Shown: positions 43,588 to 52,897, numbered from the stretch's first letter. The stretch is 64,000 bases of DNA from Saccharothrix ecbatanensis (GCF_014205015.1 NZ_JACHMO010000001.1:6200001-6264000), one strand, 5' to 3'. Notes: a model not told the origin generated them from the sequence alone. Made by a program: numbers and translations.

Positions 43588-44685
43588 ATGATCAGTGCTT
43601 CCGCCGCGGTGCTCAGGGCCGGTGACCGGCCTTACACAATCGAGGAAGTGACCCTCGATCAACCCGGTGAGGATCAGATCGTCGTGCGGGTCGCCGCGAC
43701 CGGCTTCTGCCACAGCGACGCGGTTGCCCGAAACCCGAAGTTGGCGGAGAAGTTACCCATGATCACCGGACACGAGGCCGCCGGTGTGGTTGAGTGGATC
43801 GGTTCCGACGTGTCCGGGATCGAGGTCGGCGACCACGTCGTGCTGACCTTCGCCTACTGCGGCACTTGTTCACAGTGCACGGAAAACCACCCCTCGTACT
43901 GCGAGACCTTCCTCCCGCGCAACATCCTGGGGATGCTCGGCAGCGGCGGCGCCACCGCCACGGACGGCGACGGCAAGCCGGTCATGGCCCGCTGGTTCGG
44001 CCAGTCGACGTTCGCCACCAGGACCGTCGTCGACGCGCGCAGCGCCGTGGTGGTCGACCGCGAGCTGCCGCTGGACGTGGTGGCGCCGCTGGGTTGCGGG
44101 ATCATCACCGGCGCCGGGACCGTGCTCAACGTGCTCGACGTGCAGCCCGGTTCGTCGGTCGCCATCTTCGGTGTCGGCTCGGTGGGCTTGGCAGCGCTGC
44201 TCGCCGCGAAGGCAGCCGGCGCGGCGTCGATCATCGCCGTCGACCTCCACCCGTCGCGGCTCGAACTGGCGGCCGAACTCGGTGCCACCACGACGATCCT
44301 GGGCGGCGACAACGAGGCCGTCGTGGCCGAGATCCGGAAGCTCACCGACCAGGGCACGCACTACTGCATCGACACGACCGGGGTGCCCGCCGTCATCGTG
44401 TCCGCCATCCAGAGCATGCGGTCCCGGGGCGTCTGCGCGTCCGTCGGGATCCAGGCCGGCGACCTCGTGCTCGACGGGCAGACGCTGAACGGCAAGCAGC
44501 TCGTCTCGGTGGTCGAAGGCGACGCGGACCCGCAGACCTTCATCCCGCAGCTGATCCAGCTCTGGCGCGACGGGCGCTTCCCCTTCGACCGCATGCTGGA
44601 GAAGTTCCCGTTCGACCAGATCAACGAAGCCGAGCAGGCATCATTGGAAGGCCGGGTCGTCAAGCCCGTACTCGTGATGGACTAA
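43588..44685 (+). CDS. Zinc-dependent alcohol dehydrogenase
   Basis: A 365-residue MDR-family enzyme of the aryl/benzyl alcohol dehydrogenase type. Catalytic zinc: Cys41 in TGFCHSD and the GHE of ITGHEAAG; structural zinc: four Cys in CGTCSQCTENHPSYC; NAD-binding motif FGVGSVGLAALLAAKAAG. It lies 160 bp before the CCR on the same strand. It may reduce or oxidise a pathway aldehyde, or supply the acyl starter of the extender unit. Codon 56 is TTA (43,753-43,755), rare in such genomes, which may tie expression to the bldA tRNA. The ATG has GAAGAGGA 7 bp upstream. Confidence 0.88.
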   Translation: MISASAAVLRAGDRPYTIEEVTLDQPGEDQIVVRVAATGFCHSDAVARNPKLAEKLPMITGHEAAGVVEWIGSDVSGIEVGDHVVLTFAYCGTCSQCTENHPSYCETFLPRNILGMLGSGGATATDGDGKPVMARWFGQSTFATRTVVDARSAVVVDRELPLDVVAPLGCGIITGAGTVLNVLDVQPGSSVAIFGVGSVGLAALLAAKAAGAASIIAVDLHPSRLELAAELGATTTILGGDNEAVVAEIRKLTDQGTHYCIDTTGVPAVIVSAIQSMRSRGVCASVGIQAGDLVLDGQTLNGKQLVSVVEGDADPQTFIPQLIQLWRDGRFPFDRMLEKFPFDQINEAEQASLEGRVVKPVLVMD

Positions 44686-44845
44686 GCAGTACCGACGGCC
44701 ACTTGTGGCCGTGCACAGCCCCATGTCCTGTGTGGACGATGAATCGGGGTCTCCAGCCGAAGAGCTTCGCGCGGATCTTCCGATCGCGGCCGGGGGCGAT
44801 CGCGGTGGACAGAATCGGGAACATGCCCATCTCAAGGAGATTCAC

Positions 44846-46075
44846 ATGACTTCAGACCACTTCGAGCTCGGCGAGCGACCGCCGCTCGGCGAAGTCCCGG
44901 CCCGGATGTACGCGTCGGTCATCCGGGCGGAGCGGTACGGCCCGCCGGAGAAGGCCTTCGAGACCGAGCTGGTCGACGTGCCGCAGGTCGGCCACGGCCA
45001 AGTCCTCGTGTACATGATGGCGGCCGGCATCAACTACAACAACGTGTGGGCCGCGCTCGGGTACCCGGTCGACGTCGTGGCGTCGCGGCAGAAGGAAGGG
45101 GCCGCGGAGGACTTCCACATCGGCGGTTCCGAGGGATCGGGCGTCGTCTGGGCCGTCGGTCCGGGAGTCTCCTCGGTGTCCGTGGGTGACGAGGTCGTGC
45201 TGTCCTCCGGCGTCTGGGACGAGGGCGCCGACGACGTCCGGATGGGCTTCGACGGCAACGCCTCGACGACCATGCGGGCGTGGGGCTACGAGACCAACTT
45301 CGGTTCCTTCGCCCAGTTCGCGCTCGTGAAGGACTTGCAGTGCCACCCCAAGCCGAAGGGGTTGTCGTGGGAGGAGTCGGCCAGCTTCCTGCTCACCGGC
45401 CCGACCGCCTACAACCAGCTGGTCGGGTGGCACCCCAACACCGTCGAGCCCGGTGACCCGGTGCTGATCTGGGGTGGCGCGGGCGGACTCGGCTCGATGG
45501 CCATCCAGATCGCGCGGCACCGCGGCGGCATCCCGATCGCCGTCGTGTCCGACGACGACCGCGGCAAGCGGTGCATCGACCTCGGCGCGAAGGGCTACAT
45601 CAACCGCAAGGAGTTCGACCACTGGGGACGGCTGCCCGACATCCGTGACGCCAAGGCGATGGCCGACTGGACGCGTGGCGCCCGTGCGTTCGGCAAGAAG
45701 TTCTGGGAGGTGCTCGGCGAGCGCCGCGCGCCGCGGATCGTGCTGGAGCACACCGGCCAGGACACCATCCCGACGTCGATGTACCTGTGCGACACGGCCG
45801 GCATGGTCGTGATCTGCGGCGGCACCAGCGGGTACAACGCGGATGTCGACCTGCGGTACCTGTGGATGCGGCAGAAGCGCCTTCAGGGTTCGCACTACGC
45901 CAACCTGCGGCAGTGCCGCCAGGTGATCCAGCTCGCCGCCGACGGCGTGCTCGACCCGTGCCTGTCGTGGACCGGCGAGTTCACCGACATCGGCTTGGCG
46001 CACCAGATGCTGTACGAGAACAAGCACCCGTACGGGAACATGGCGGTGCGGATCAACACGCCCGCGGAGCAGTGA
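44846..46075 (+). CDS. ccr: Crotonyl-CoA carboxylase/reductase
   Basis: A 409-residue MDR-family enzyme catalysing NADPH-dependent reductive carboxylation of an enoyl-CoA to an alkylmalonyl-CoA. Family signatures: PARMYASVIRAERYGPPEKAF at the N-terminus, AGINYNNVWAALGYPVDV, GSEGSGVVWAVG, ETNFGSFAQFALV, the NADPH-binding IWGGAGGLGSMAIQIA and SGYNADVDLRYLWMRQKRLQGSHYAN. Length and motifs are standard; the CO2-pocket residues cannot be fully assigned by eye, so C4 versus longer enoyl-CoA preference is open. The ATG with AAGGAGATT upstream is clear. It should supply the AT of the final PKS module. Confidence 0.92.
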   Translation: MTSDHFELGERPPLGEVPARMYASVIRAERYGPPEKAFETELVDVPQVGHGQVLVYMMAAGINYNNVWAALGYPVDVVASRQKEGAAEDFHIGGSEGSGVVWAVGPGVSSVSVGDEVVLSSGVWDEGADDVRMGFDGNASTTMRAWGYETNFGSFAQFALVKDLQCHPKPKGLSWEESASFLLTGPTAYNQLVGWHPNTVEPGDPVLIWGGAGGLGSMAIQIARHRGGIPIAVVSDDDRGKRCIDLGAKGYINRKEFDHWGRLPDIRDAKAMADWTRGARAFGKKFWEVLGERRAPRIVLEHTGQDTIPTSMYLCDTAGMVVICGGTSGYNADVDLRYLWMRQKRLQGSHYANLRQCRQVIQLAADGVLDPCLSWTGEFTDIGLAHQMLYENKHPYGNMAVRINTPAEQ

Positions 46076-46114
46076 ACCACCGCTCGTAGCCCGTGAAGGG
46101 CCGCGTCTCGTGCC

Positions 46115-46180
46115 AAAAGCGCGGGACTCCTGGGAAGTGGATCCGTGAGGACCACTTCCAAACAGGAGTCCCGCGCTTTT
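46115..46180. terminator. Bidirectional terminator between CCR and aminotransferase
   Basis: An 18-bp perfect stem (AAAAGCGCGGGACTCCTG, 46,115-46,132, with 46,163-46,180) encloses a second inner stem GGAAGTGG/CCACTTCC. It is flanked by A-runs and T-runs, so it can stop both convergent transcripts. Confidence 0.85.
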
Positions 46181-46184
46181 CACA

Positions 46185-47741
46185 TCACACGAAGCGGCTG
46201 ACGTCCTCGCTGCGCAGGATCTCGCAGACGTCCCGGAACGCCGCGTCGACCGTGGCGATCTCCTCGTCGGTCAGGAAGATCGACGGCTCGAAGCGCATGG
46301 TCCACGGGCCGCTCGCGGTGCGGGCGATGCGGAAGTCGTGCTTGCGCATCAGGTGCCCGAGGATCCGCAGCGGCAGCACGGAGGTCTCGTTCGCCTCACG
46401 GATCTTCGCCGACGCCGACCCGGCCTGGTCGTGGAACTCGAAGCCCAGCATCAGGCCCTGGCCGCGGATCTCCTTGACGATCTCCGGGTAGTCGGCCTTG
46501 ATCGCTTCCATGGTCGCCTTGGCCTTGGCGCCCCGCTCGGCGGCGAGCTTGTACGCCTTGCCGTCCTCGGCCTCCAGCATCTCCAGCACCTTCAGGGCGA
46601 TGCGGGTGGAGAAGCCGTCCTTGGCGAAGGTCGAGCTGTGGATGAACTCGAACGGCTTGTGGTAGATGTGCTCGTTGATCAGCACCACGCCGAGCTTGGC
46701 GATACCGCCGCCGAGCGCCTTGGCGAGCACGATGTAGTCGGGCTTGAGGCCGATCTGCGTCCCCGCGAGGAACGTGCCGGAGCGGCCCATGCCGGACTGG
46801 ACCTCGTCGGCGATCAGCGGCACGCCGTACGTGTCGCACGCTTCGCGCAGCGCGACGGCGTGCTCGGCGGTCAGCGGGTAGATGCCGGCCTCGCCCATGA
46901 TCGGCTCGACCAGGAACGCCGTGAACACCGGGAAGTCCCGCTCCACGACGTCGACGACGCCGTCCTGCACCACGAGGTCCAGCAGGGCGGCGCGGTCCTG
47001 CTCCATGACCTTCGCGATCATGTCGGGCTGGTCGCGCGGGACGAACGTGGCCTGCGCGGCGAGGGCCCTGAACGGCCCGCGCAGGCCCGGGTTGTAGGTG
47101 AGCTGGACGCTGGCGATGAGCTTGCCGTGGAAACCGCCCTCCAGCGCCAGGAACTGCGCCGGACGGGCCTCGGTCTCGGCGTTGCGCCGGGTCACCTCGG
47201 CGACGAGGCGGTCCATGTCCTGGCCGCCCGCGATCGCCGCGGCGGCCTCGGAGATCGTGGCGCCCTCGGACACGGCGGCGCGCGCCTGCGCGATGTTCGC
47301 CTCGATCCCGCCCTTCAACCCGGCGATGCGGATGCCGCGGTCGAGTTCGGCGTGCTTGATCGCGATCTCGACGGCCTCGGCGCCGGTGTTGCCGAACTGG
47401 GCGAAGAACTTGTCCTCGGTCTGGAGCTCACGTCGGACGATCTTGTTCAGCTCGGTGGCGAGGTTCAGCGCGTACGAGTAGCCGCCCATCTGCGCGTGCA
47501 CCGGGGTCTGCTGGTCCAGCACCCACTTGGCGTGCTCGACGATCTCCGGGTTGTTGTGCCCGAACATCAGCGAGCCGAACCCGCTGACACCGTCCAGGAC
47601 TCCGACCTCGGTGCCGTCATCGGCGACGTAGTACAGCTTGTTGCCCTCCGCGCGCTGGAAGCGCACCGCGAGGCCGTACTCGTTCAGCCTTTCGACCATG
47701 AACGAGTCCGCGAATTCCGGCGAACCGATGGTGGAGTCCAT
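46185..47741 (-). CDS. Class III PLP-dependent aminotransferase
   Basis: A 518-residue fold-type I aminotransferase. PLP lysine is Lys341 in DYIVLAKALGGG; the pyridine-ring Asp is in LIADEVQSGMGRSG; NTGAEAVEIAIKHA and EGGFHGKLIASVQL are standard. Between them, residues ~140-195 are an extra, Ala/Glu-rich helical segment (about 55 residues) not found in typical ~430-residue members. It lies at the 3' end of the PKS operon and probably aminates a polyketide or aldehyde intermediate, or makes an amine precursor. It stands 47 bp after the O-methyltransferase gene. ATG with GGAGATAAAAC upstream. Confidence 0.85.
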   Translation of the reverse strand: MDSTIGSPEFADSFMVERLNEYGLAVRFQRAEGNKLYYVADDGTEVGVLDGVSGFGSLMFGHNNPEIVEHAKWVLDQQTPVHAQMGGYSYALNLATELNKIVRRELQTEDKFFAQFGNTGAEAVEIAIKHAELDRGIRIAGLKGGIEANIAQARAAVSEGATISEAAAAIAGGQDMDRLVAEVTRRNAETEARPAQFLALEGGFHGKLIASVQLTYNPGLRGPFRALAAQATFVPRDQPDMIAKVMEQDRAALLDLVVQDGVVDVVERDFPVFTAFLVEPIMGEAGIYPLTAEHAVALREACDTYGVPLIADEVQSGMGRSGTFLAGTQIGLKPDYIVLAKALGGGIAKLGVVLINEHIYHKPFEFIHSSTFAKDGFSTRIALKVLEMLEAEDGKAYKLAAERGAKAKATMEAIKADYPEIVKEIRGQGLMLGFEFHDQAGSASAKIREANETSVLPLRILGHLMRKHDFRIARTASGPWTMRFEPSIFLTDEEIATVDAAFRDVCEILRSEDVSRFV

Positions 47742-47788
47742 GTTTTATCTCCGGTTACGAGGTTAGGACGGTTTTCTGGATTGCCGTG

Positions 47789-48826
47789 TCAGCTGTCGCT
47801 GTCGCCGGGGACCGCCTCGATCAGCGAGAAGGCCATCGGCGCGGGCAGCAGGGCGAACTTGGTGACGGTGAAGCCGGCCCGGACGCAGAGGCCCGCGAAC
47901 TCGGCCTGGGTGCGCCCCTTGCCGCCGCCGATGACCCGCATGTGGAGATCGCTGAGGTACATCGTGTCCGGGAGGGAGCCGTCGACGGTTTCCGGCAGTG
48001 CCGGGTCGACGATCAGCAGTCGGCCGTGCGCCGGGATCACCCGCCTGATGTTGCCGAGCACGGTGACGGCGCGGTCGTTGTCGCCGTGGTGCAGGACGTT
48101 CTTGATCAGGTAGAGGTCGGCGCCGGCGGGAACTTCGGCTACGACATCGCCGGAGACCACGGTGCAGCGGTCGGCCACTCCGGCCGCCTTCAGGGTCGCG
48201 TCGGCCTGGGCGACCGCCGGGGCGGAGTCGAACAGGATGCCGCGCAGGCCGGGGTTCGCGGCCAGCACGGAGGCGAGCACCGCGCCGCTGCCGCCACCGA
48301 TGTCGGCCACCGTGTCGAAAGCGGAGAAGTCGTAGCTGTCCGGCAGCGCTTCCGCGGTCTGCGCGGCGCTTTGCCGCAGGGCCACGGGGAAGTTCGCCGA
48401 CAGGTTCGGGTCGCCCGCGACGTACTCGAAGAACGACTTGCCGTGGACGGTCGGGAAGGAGCTGTTGCCGGTGCGCACGACGTCGTCCAGCTCACCCCAC
48501 GCCGAGCTGATGGCCGGGTCGGTGAACACCCGCGCGAACGAGTGGAACGAGTCGGCCCGGTCGGTGCGCAGCAGGGCGCCGGTCTCGGTGAGCCGGAAGT
48601 GCCCGGACTCCGCCTGGGTCAGGATCCCCAGCGTGGCGAGCGCACGGCACAACTGGGTCGTCGCCGAGGCGTCGGTGCCGATCGCGGCGGCGAGTTCCTC
48701 GCCCGTCCGCGCGTCGTCGCCGAGCGAGTCGGCCACCCCGAGGCGTGCCGCGGTGGCCACCGTCTGCGCGGCCATGTGCCCGAACACCAAGTCGAACAGC
48801 TGTTGCTTGTGCTTCGTCTCAGTCAT
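47789..48826 (-). CDS. SAM-dependent O-methyltransferase
   Basis: A 345-residue methyltransferase of the plant-type/antibiotic O-methyltransferase family (Methyltransf_2). The N-terminal dimerisation winged helix (~residues 10-95) is followed by the SAM loop FDTVADIGGGSGAVLASVL near 165 and the catalytic region LIKNVLHHGDNDRAV, the second His being the likely base. It is in the PKS operon and probably methylates a hydroxyl of the product. Length is normal. Confidence 0.88.
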   Translation of the reverse strand: MTETKHKQQLFDLVFGHMAAQTVATAARLGVADSLGDDARTGEELAAAIGTDASATTQLCRALATLGILTQAESGHFRLTETGALLRTDRADSFHSFARVFTDPAISSAWGELDDVVRTGNSSFPTVHGKSFFEYVAGDPNLSANFPVALRQSAAQTAEALPDSYDFSAFDTVADIGGGSGAVLASVLAANPGLRGILFDSAPAVAQADATLKAAGVADRCTVVSGDVVAEVPAGADLYLIKNVLHHGDNDRAVTVLGNIRRVIPAHGRLLIVDPALPETVDGSLPDTMYLSDLHMRVIGGGKGRTQAEFAGLCVRAGFTVTKFALLPAPMAFSLIEAVPGDSDS

Positions 48827-48953
48827 GAATCTTCCCGTCTTGCATGATCACGCGATGACTGTGCGGGGCGTCGCCGGCGGCGTGCGGACCGGCGATCGCG
48901 GACGGCTTCCCGTTCATCCGCGATCGCCGCATCAGGCGCCTGTCAGCGTGCCC

Positions 48954-49628
48954 TCATGTGCCTTCCGACTCCGCGGACTCGGTGCGCGGCTGCCGCCAGT
49001 CCCGCAGGACGTCCGGCCACACCCGCCGCATCACCCGGAACTGGAACGGGTACACCACCAGGTACCGCAGCGGTTTGATCGCCATCATGTACAGCTTCCC
49101 GAACACCCCGTACGGCTTCACCAGGGACGTCATCTGGGAGTAGTACTGGCCGTCCTCGCCCTTGACCCACCCGTGGTGCATCACGATGTGGCCCATGGAC
49201 GCGGAGAACTCCGCCGTCCACTCGTCGTGCGTCAGGAACACCGACTTGAACGGCGCCAGCTCCATGTCCGGCCCGCGCTCGCCGTGCAGCAGGTCCTCCG
49301 GCATGTTGTCGCGCAGCGACGCAACCCGCTTGCCGACCTGCTGCTCGTCCTTGTCCCAGCCGAGCAGCTTGCCGAGCTTCCACCGCAAAGAGAACAACCA
49401 GCGGACCGCGGGACTGGTTTGCAGCGTCGCGTTCTCGGCGGAGGCGGCGTAGTACACCAAGGTCGACAGGTCGTCCGGACCACCGGGCGTCGGACATCCC
49501 CACACGTCCTCGACCCTGAACCCGGCGTCGAGGAGTTCGTGGATCCGCCACGGCCGGTCCACGAACTCCGAGTTCGGGACGCGCAAGGCGAAGAAGCGCT
49601 TCACCGATGCGATGACACCGATTCCCAT
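48954..49628 (-). CDS. DUF2867-type protein, copy 1
   Basis: A 224-residue protein of the DUF2867 family, function unknown. It has the family opening RPWRIHELLDAGFRVEDVWGCPTPGGPDDL, RWKLGKLLGWD and, in the second half, GHIVMHHGWVKGEDGQYYSQMTSLVKPYGVFGKLYM. No membrane segment is evident. It follows the P450 gene at 49,668 by 39 bp and repeats the arrangement of copy 2 with its own P450. The DUF2867 fold is often fused to or encoded beside SDR enzymes, so a redox-partner or substrate-binding role is possible, but nothing is established here. Confidence 0.8.
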   Translation of the reverse strand: MGIGVIASVKRFFALRVPNSEFVDRPWRIHELLDAGFRVEDVWGCPTPGGPDDLSTLVYYAASAENATLQTSPAVRWLFSLRWKLGKLLGWDKDEQQVGKRVASLRDNMPEDLLHGERGPDMELAPFKSVFLTHDEWTAEFSASMGHIVMHHGWVKGEDGQYYSQMTSLVKPYGVFGKLYMMAIKPLRYLVVYPFQFRVMRRVWPDVLRDWRQPRTESAESEGT

Positions 49629-49667
49629 CTCAGTCCTGCCCTTTCGATCCCTGAACCGGAGCGCGAC

Positions 49668-50903
49668 TCAACGCAGTCGCACCGGCAGGGACGTGAAACC
49701 GCGCATGAAGCTCATCCGCCACACGGGGACGAACTCCGGGTCCACCAACCGCATCCCGCCGAACCGCTCCAGCAGCTGCGTGAACGCGACGTTCGCCTCC
49801 ATCCTGCCCAGCGGCGCGCCGAGGCAGAAGTGGACGCCGTGCCCGAACGCCAGGTGCTTGGGGTTGTCCTCGACGAGGTGCAGCCGGGTCGTCTCGGGGT
49901 TGACCGCGGGGTCGAGGTTGGCGGCGTCGAGCGAGACGCACACCAGTTCGCCCTCGGGGATGGTGACGCCACCGATCTCGACGTCCTCGCCGGTGTACCG
50001 GGTCGTCGCCCAGCCGACCGGGCCGAACTGGCGCAGCACCTCTTCGGTCGCGGCCGGGATCTTGTCCGGGTCCGCCCGCAGCGCGTCGAGCGCCTCCTGG
50101 TCCTTCAGCATCATGTAGACGCCGTTGCCGATCAGGTGCAGCGCCGTCTCGTGCCCGGCCACCAGCAGCAGGAACGTCATCGAGATCAGCTCGGGCATGG
50201 TGAGCCGGTCGCCGTCCTCGCCGTCGGCGAGCAACCCGGACAGCAGGTCATCACCGGGCTCGGCGCGCTTGGCCGCCAGCAGGGCGGCCAGGTACTCGCT
50301 CATCTGCTTGGACACCGCGGCCATGTCGACGCTCGGGTCGGCGTCGAGCAGCAGCTTCGACCACTTCTGGAACTGCGCGCGGTCCTCGAACGGAACGCCG
50401 AGCAGCTCGCAGATCACCATGACGGGCAGCGGCGCGGCCAGGTCGTCGATCAGGTCGACCTCGTCCTTGCCCTCCATCTCGTCGAGGAGGTTCTTGGTGA
50501 TCTCCTCGATGCGCGGGCGCAGGCCGGCGACACGCCGACCGGTGAACTCACGGCTCACGAGCTTGCGCAGCCGGGTGTGCTCCGGCGGGTCGCTGTTGAG
50601 CATGTGGCCCGCGAGCGCCTCCGAGGCGCCGACACTGCCTTCCGGCGCGACCCGGCGCAGGATCTCGTAGAGACCGGTGACGTTCTTGCGCATCCGCGGG
50701 TCCGCGAGGGCCGCACGGGCCTCGTCGTAACCGATGATCAGCCAGTGCGTCAGGCCGTTGGGCCTGCGGACCCGGATGACCGAGCCCTTCTCGCGCCAGG
50801 CGTTGTAGTACTTGTGCGGGTCGGCGAAGAAGTCCGCGCCGACGTCCTCGACGCCGACTTCGGTGGCCTGAGTAATCGTCCTCACCCTTTCGTTCGTTCT
50901 CAC
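49668..50903 (-). CDS. Cytochrome P450, tandem copy 1
   Basis: A 411-residue soluble bacterial P450. I-helix VAGHETALHLIG (AGxET oxygen-activation motif), ExxR in TEEVLRQFGP and the heme loop AFGHGVHFCLGAPLGR with the axial Cys. It is closely similar to the P450 at 51,639 (matching N-termini MRTITQAT, DPHKYY, I-helix and heme loop). The alternative GTG at 50,885 aligns with the start of the paralogue. It forms a cassette with the DUF2867 gene that follows. Oxidation of the polyketide is expected; the site is unknown. Its electron partners are not encoded in the window. Confidence 0.9.
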   Translation of the reverse strand: MRTNERVRTITQATEVGVEDVGADFFADPHKYYNAWREKGSVIRVRRPNGLTHWLIIGYDEARAALADPRMRKNVTGLYEILRRVAPEGSVGASEALAGHMLNSDPPEHTRLRKLVSREFTGRRVAGLRPRIEEITKNLLDEMEGKDEVDLIDDLAAPLPVMVICELLGVPFEDRAQFQKWSKLLLDADPSVDMAAVSKQMSEYLAALLAAKRAEPGDDLLSGLLADGEDGDRLTMPELISMTFLLLVAGHETALHLIGNGVYMMLKDQEALDALRADPDKIPAATEEVLRQFGPVGWATTRYTGEDVEIGGVTIPEGELVCVSLDAANLDPAVNPETTRLHLVEDNPKHLAFGHGVHFCLGAPLGRMEANVAFTQLLERFGGMRLVDPEFVPVWRMSFMRGFTSLPVRLR

Positions 50904-50951
50904 AGTTCCGGCGCGGTGTGCACCGGGGCGACGGCGTGCTCGGATCCCGGG

Positions 50952-51602
50952 TCACCCCCGGCTCGTCGACCACTCCCGCAAAACCTTCGGCCAGACCTCG
51001 CGGATCGACCGGAACTGCATCGGGTACAGCACCAGGTAGCGGATCGGCTTGATGGAGGCCATGTACAGCTCCCCGAACACCCCGTACGTCTTCACCAGGG
51101 ACGTCATCTGGGAGTAGTGCTTGCCGTCCTCGCCCTGGACCCACCCGTGGTGCATGACGATGTGGCCCATGGACGCGGAGAACTCGGCCGTCCACTCGTC
51201 GTGCGTCTGGAACACCGACTTGAACGGCGTCAGCGCCATGTCCGGCCCGCGCTCGCCGTCCAGCAGGTCCTCCGGCAGGTTGTCGCGCAGCGACGCCACC
51301 CGCTTGCCGACCTGCTGCTTCTCCTCGTCCCACCCCAGCAGCTCGCCCAGCTTCCACCGCAGGGCGAACAGCTCGCGGACGGCCACGTTGGAGGTCAACG
51401 TCTCGTTGTCCGCCGACGCGGCGTACCGCACCAGCGTGTCGAGGTCGTCCGGGCCACCGGGCGTGGGCAGCGCCCAGACGTCCTCGACGCGGAACCCGTC
51501 GTCGAGCAGCTCGTGGATGCGCCACGGCCGGGACGTGAACTCCTCCTTGGGAATGCGCAGAGAGAAGAAGTCCTCCACCGCACCGGTGATCCGGCTCAAC
51601 AT
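50952..51602 (-). CDS. DUF2867-type protein, copy 2
   Basis: A 216-residue DUF2867 protein highly similar to copy 1: RPWRIHELLDDGFRVEDVWALPTPGGPDDL, RWKLGELLGWDEEKQQVGKR, GHIVMHHGWVQGEDGKHYSQMTSLVKTYGVFGELYM. It follows its P450 (51,639-52,862) by 36 bp. Retention of both copies with the same neighbour argues for a functional link to each P450. Function unknown. Confidence 0.8.
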   Translation of the reverse strand: MLSRITGAVEDFFSLRIPKEEFTSRPWRIHELLDDGFRVEDVWALPTPGGPDDLDTLVRYAASADNETLTSNVAVRELFALRWKLGELLGWDEEKQQVGKRVASLRDNLPEDLLDGERGPDMALTPFKSVFQTHDEWTAEFSASMGHIVMHHGWVQGEDGKHYSQMTSLVKTYGVFGELYMASIKPIRYLVLYPMQFRSIREVWPKVLREWSTSRG

Positions 51603-51638
51603 CGAATGCCCCTTCGGTTCAGCTGCTCGACCGCGGAC

Positions 51639-52862
51639 TCACTTCAAGCGGACCGGCAGGGAGGTGAAGCCGCGCATGAAGCCGAGCCGCCACTCGGGGA
51701 AGAACTCCGGGTCCGCCAGCCGCATCCCGCCGAACCGCTGCAGCAGCTGGGTGAACGCGACGTTCGCCTCCAGCCTGCCCAGCGGCGCGCCGAGGCAGAA
51801 GTGCATGCCGTGCCCGAACGCCAGGTGCTTGGGGTTCTCGTCCACCTGGTGCAGCCGGGGCGCCTCGGGCGTGATCTTCGGGTCGTGGTTGGCGGCGTCG
51901 AGGGAGATCGCCACGAGCTGTCCGGCCGGGATGGTGACGGCGCCGATCTTGACGTCCTCGTCGGTGAACCGCATCGTCGCCCAGCCCACCGGGCCGAACT
52001 GGCGCAGCACCTCCTCGGTCGCGGCGGGGATCCGGTCCGGGTTCGCCCGCAGCGACTCCAGCGCGTCCCGGTCCTTCAGCATCATGTAGATGCCGTTGCC
52101 GATCAGGTGCAGCGCGGTCTCGTGCCCGGCGACCAGGAGCAGGAACGCCATGGCGACCAGCTCTTTGGTGTTGAGCCGGTCGGCTTCTTCGCCGTTGACG
52201 CACAAGCTCGACAGCAGGTCGTCACCGGGCTCGGCCCGCTTGGCCACCATCAGGCCTTCGAGGAAGTCGCTCATCTTCTGCGAGATCGCGGCCGTGTCCA
52301 CGTTCGGATCGGCGTCCAGCAGGATCTTGGACCACTTCTGGAAGTCGTCCCGGTCCTCGTACGGGACGCCGAGCAGCTCGCAGATCACCATGACCGGCAG
52401 CGGACCGGCCAGGTCCTCGATCACGTCGACCTCGTCCTTGCCCTCCATCTCGTCGAGGAGGTTCTTGGTGATCTCCTCGATGCGCGGGCGAAGGGCGGCG
52501 ATGCGCCGACCGGTGAACTCACGGCTGACCAGCTTGCGCAGCCGCGTGTGCTCCGGCGGGTCGCTGTTCAGCATGTGCGACGACAGGTCTTCGGACGCGC
52601 CGGCGCCCTTGCCGTCCGGGGAGACGCTGCGCAGGATCTCGTAGAGCTCGGTGACGTCCTTGCGCATCCGCGGATCGGCGAGGAGGTTGCGCGCCTCGTC
52701 GTAGCCGATGACCATCCAGTGCGGCAGGCCGTTGGGCCGGACGACCCGGAAGACGGGACCGTTCTTGCGCCAGCGGCGGTAGTACTTGTGCGGGTCGTCG
52801 AAGAAGTCCGACCCGATGACTTCTTCCTTCACGACTCTGGTGGCCTGAGTAATCGTTCTCAC
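51639..52862 (-). CDS. Cytochrome P450, tandem copy 2
   Basis: A 407-residue P450 with I-helix VAGHETALHLIGNG, ExxR TEEVLRQFGP and heme loop AFGHGMHFCLGAPLGR. Paralogue of the P450 at 49,668, with differences concentrated in the N-terminal half and the C-terminus, as expected of a duplicated enzyme adapted to a second oxidation. GTG start with AAGGAAG directly upstream, an unusually short spacing. It is preceded by the carboxymuconolactone-decarboxylase-like gene. Confidence 0.9.
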   Translation of the reverse strand: MRTITQATRVVKEEVIGSDFFDDPHKYYRRWRKNGPVFRVVRPNGLPHWMVIGYDEARNLLADPRMRKDVTELYEILRSVSPDGKGAGASEDLSSHMLNSDPPEHTRLRKLVSREFTGRRIAALRPRIEEITKNLLDEMEGKDEVDVIEDLAGPLPVMVICELLGVPYEDRDDFQKWSKILLDADPNVDTAAISQKMSDFLEGLMVAKRAEPGDDLLSSLCVNGEEADRLNTKELVAMAFLLLVAGHETALHLIGNGIYMMLKDRDALESLRANPDRIPAATEEVLRQFGPVGWATMRFTDEDVKIGAVTIPAGQLVAISLDAANHDPKITPEAPRLHQVDENPKHLAFGHGMHFCLGAPLGRLEANVAFTQLLQRFGGMRLADPEFFPEWRLGFMRGFTSLPVRLK

Positions 52863-52897
52863 CTTCCTTGGCTGTACCGACGATTGTCACGCACGGG

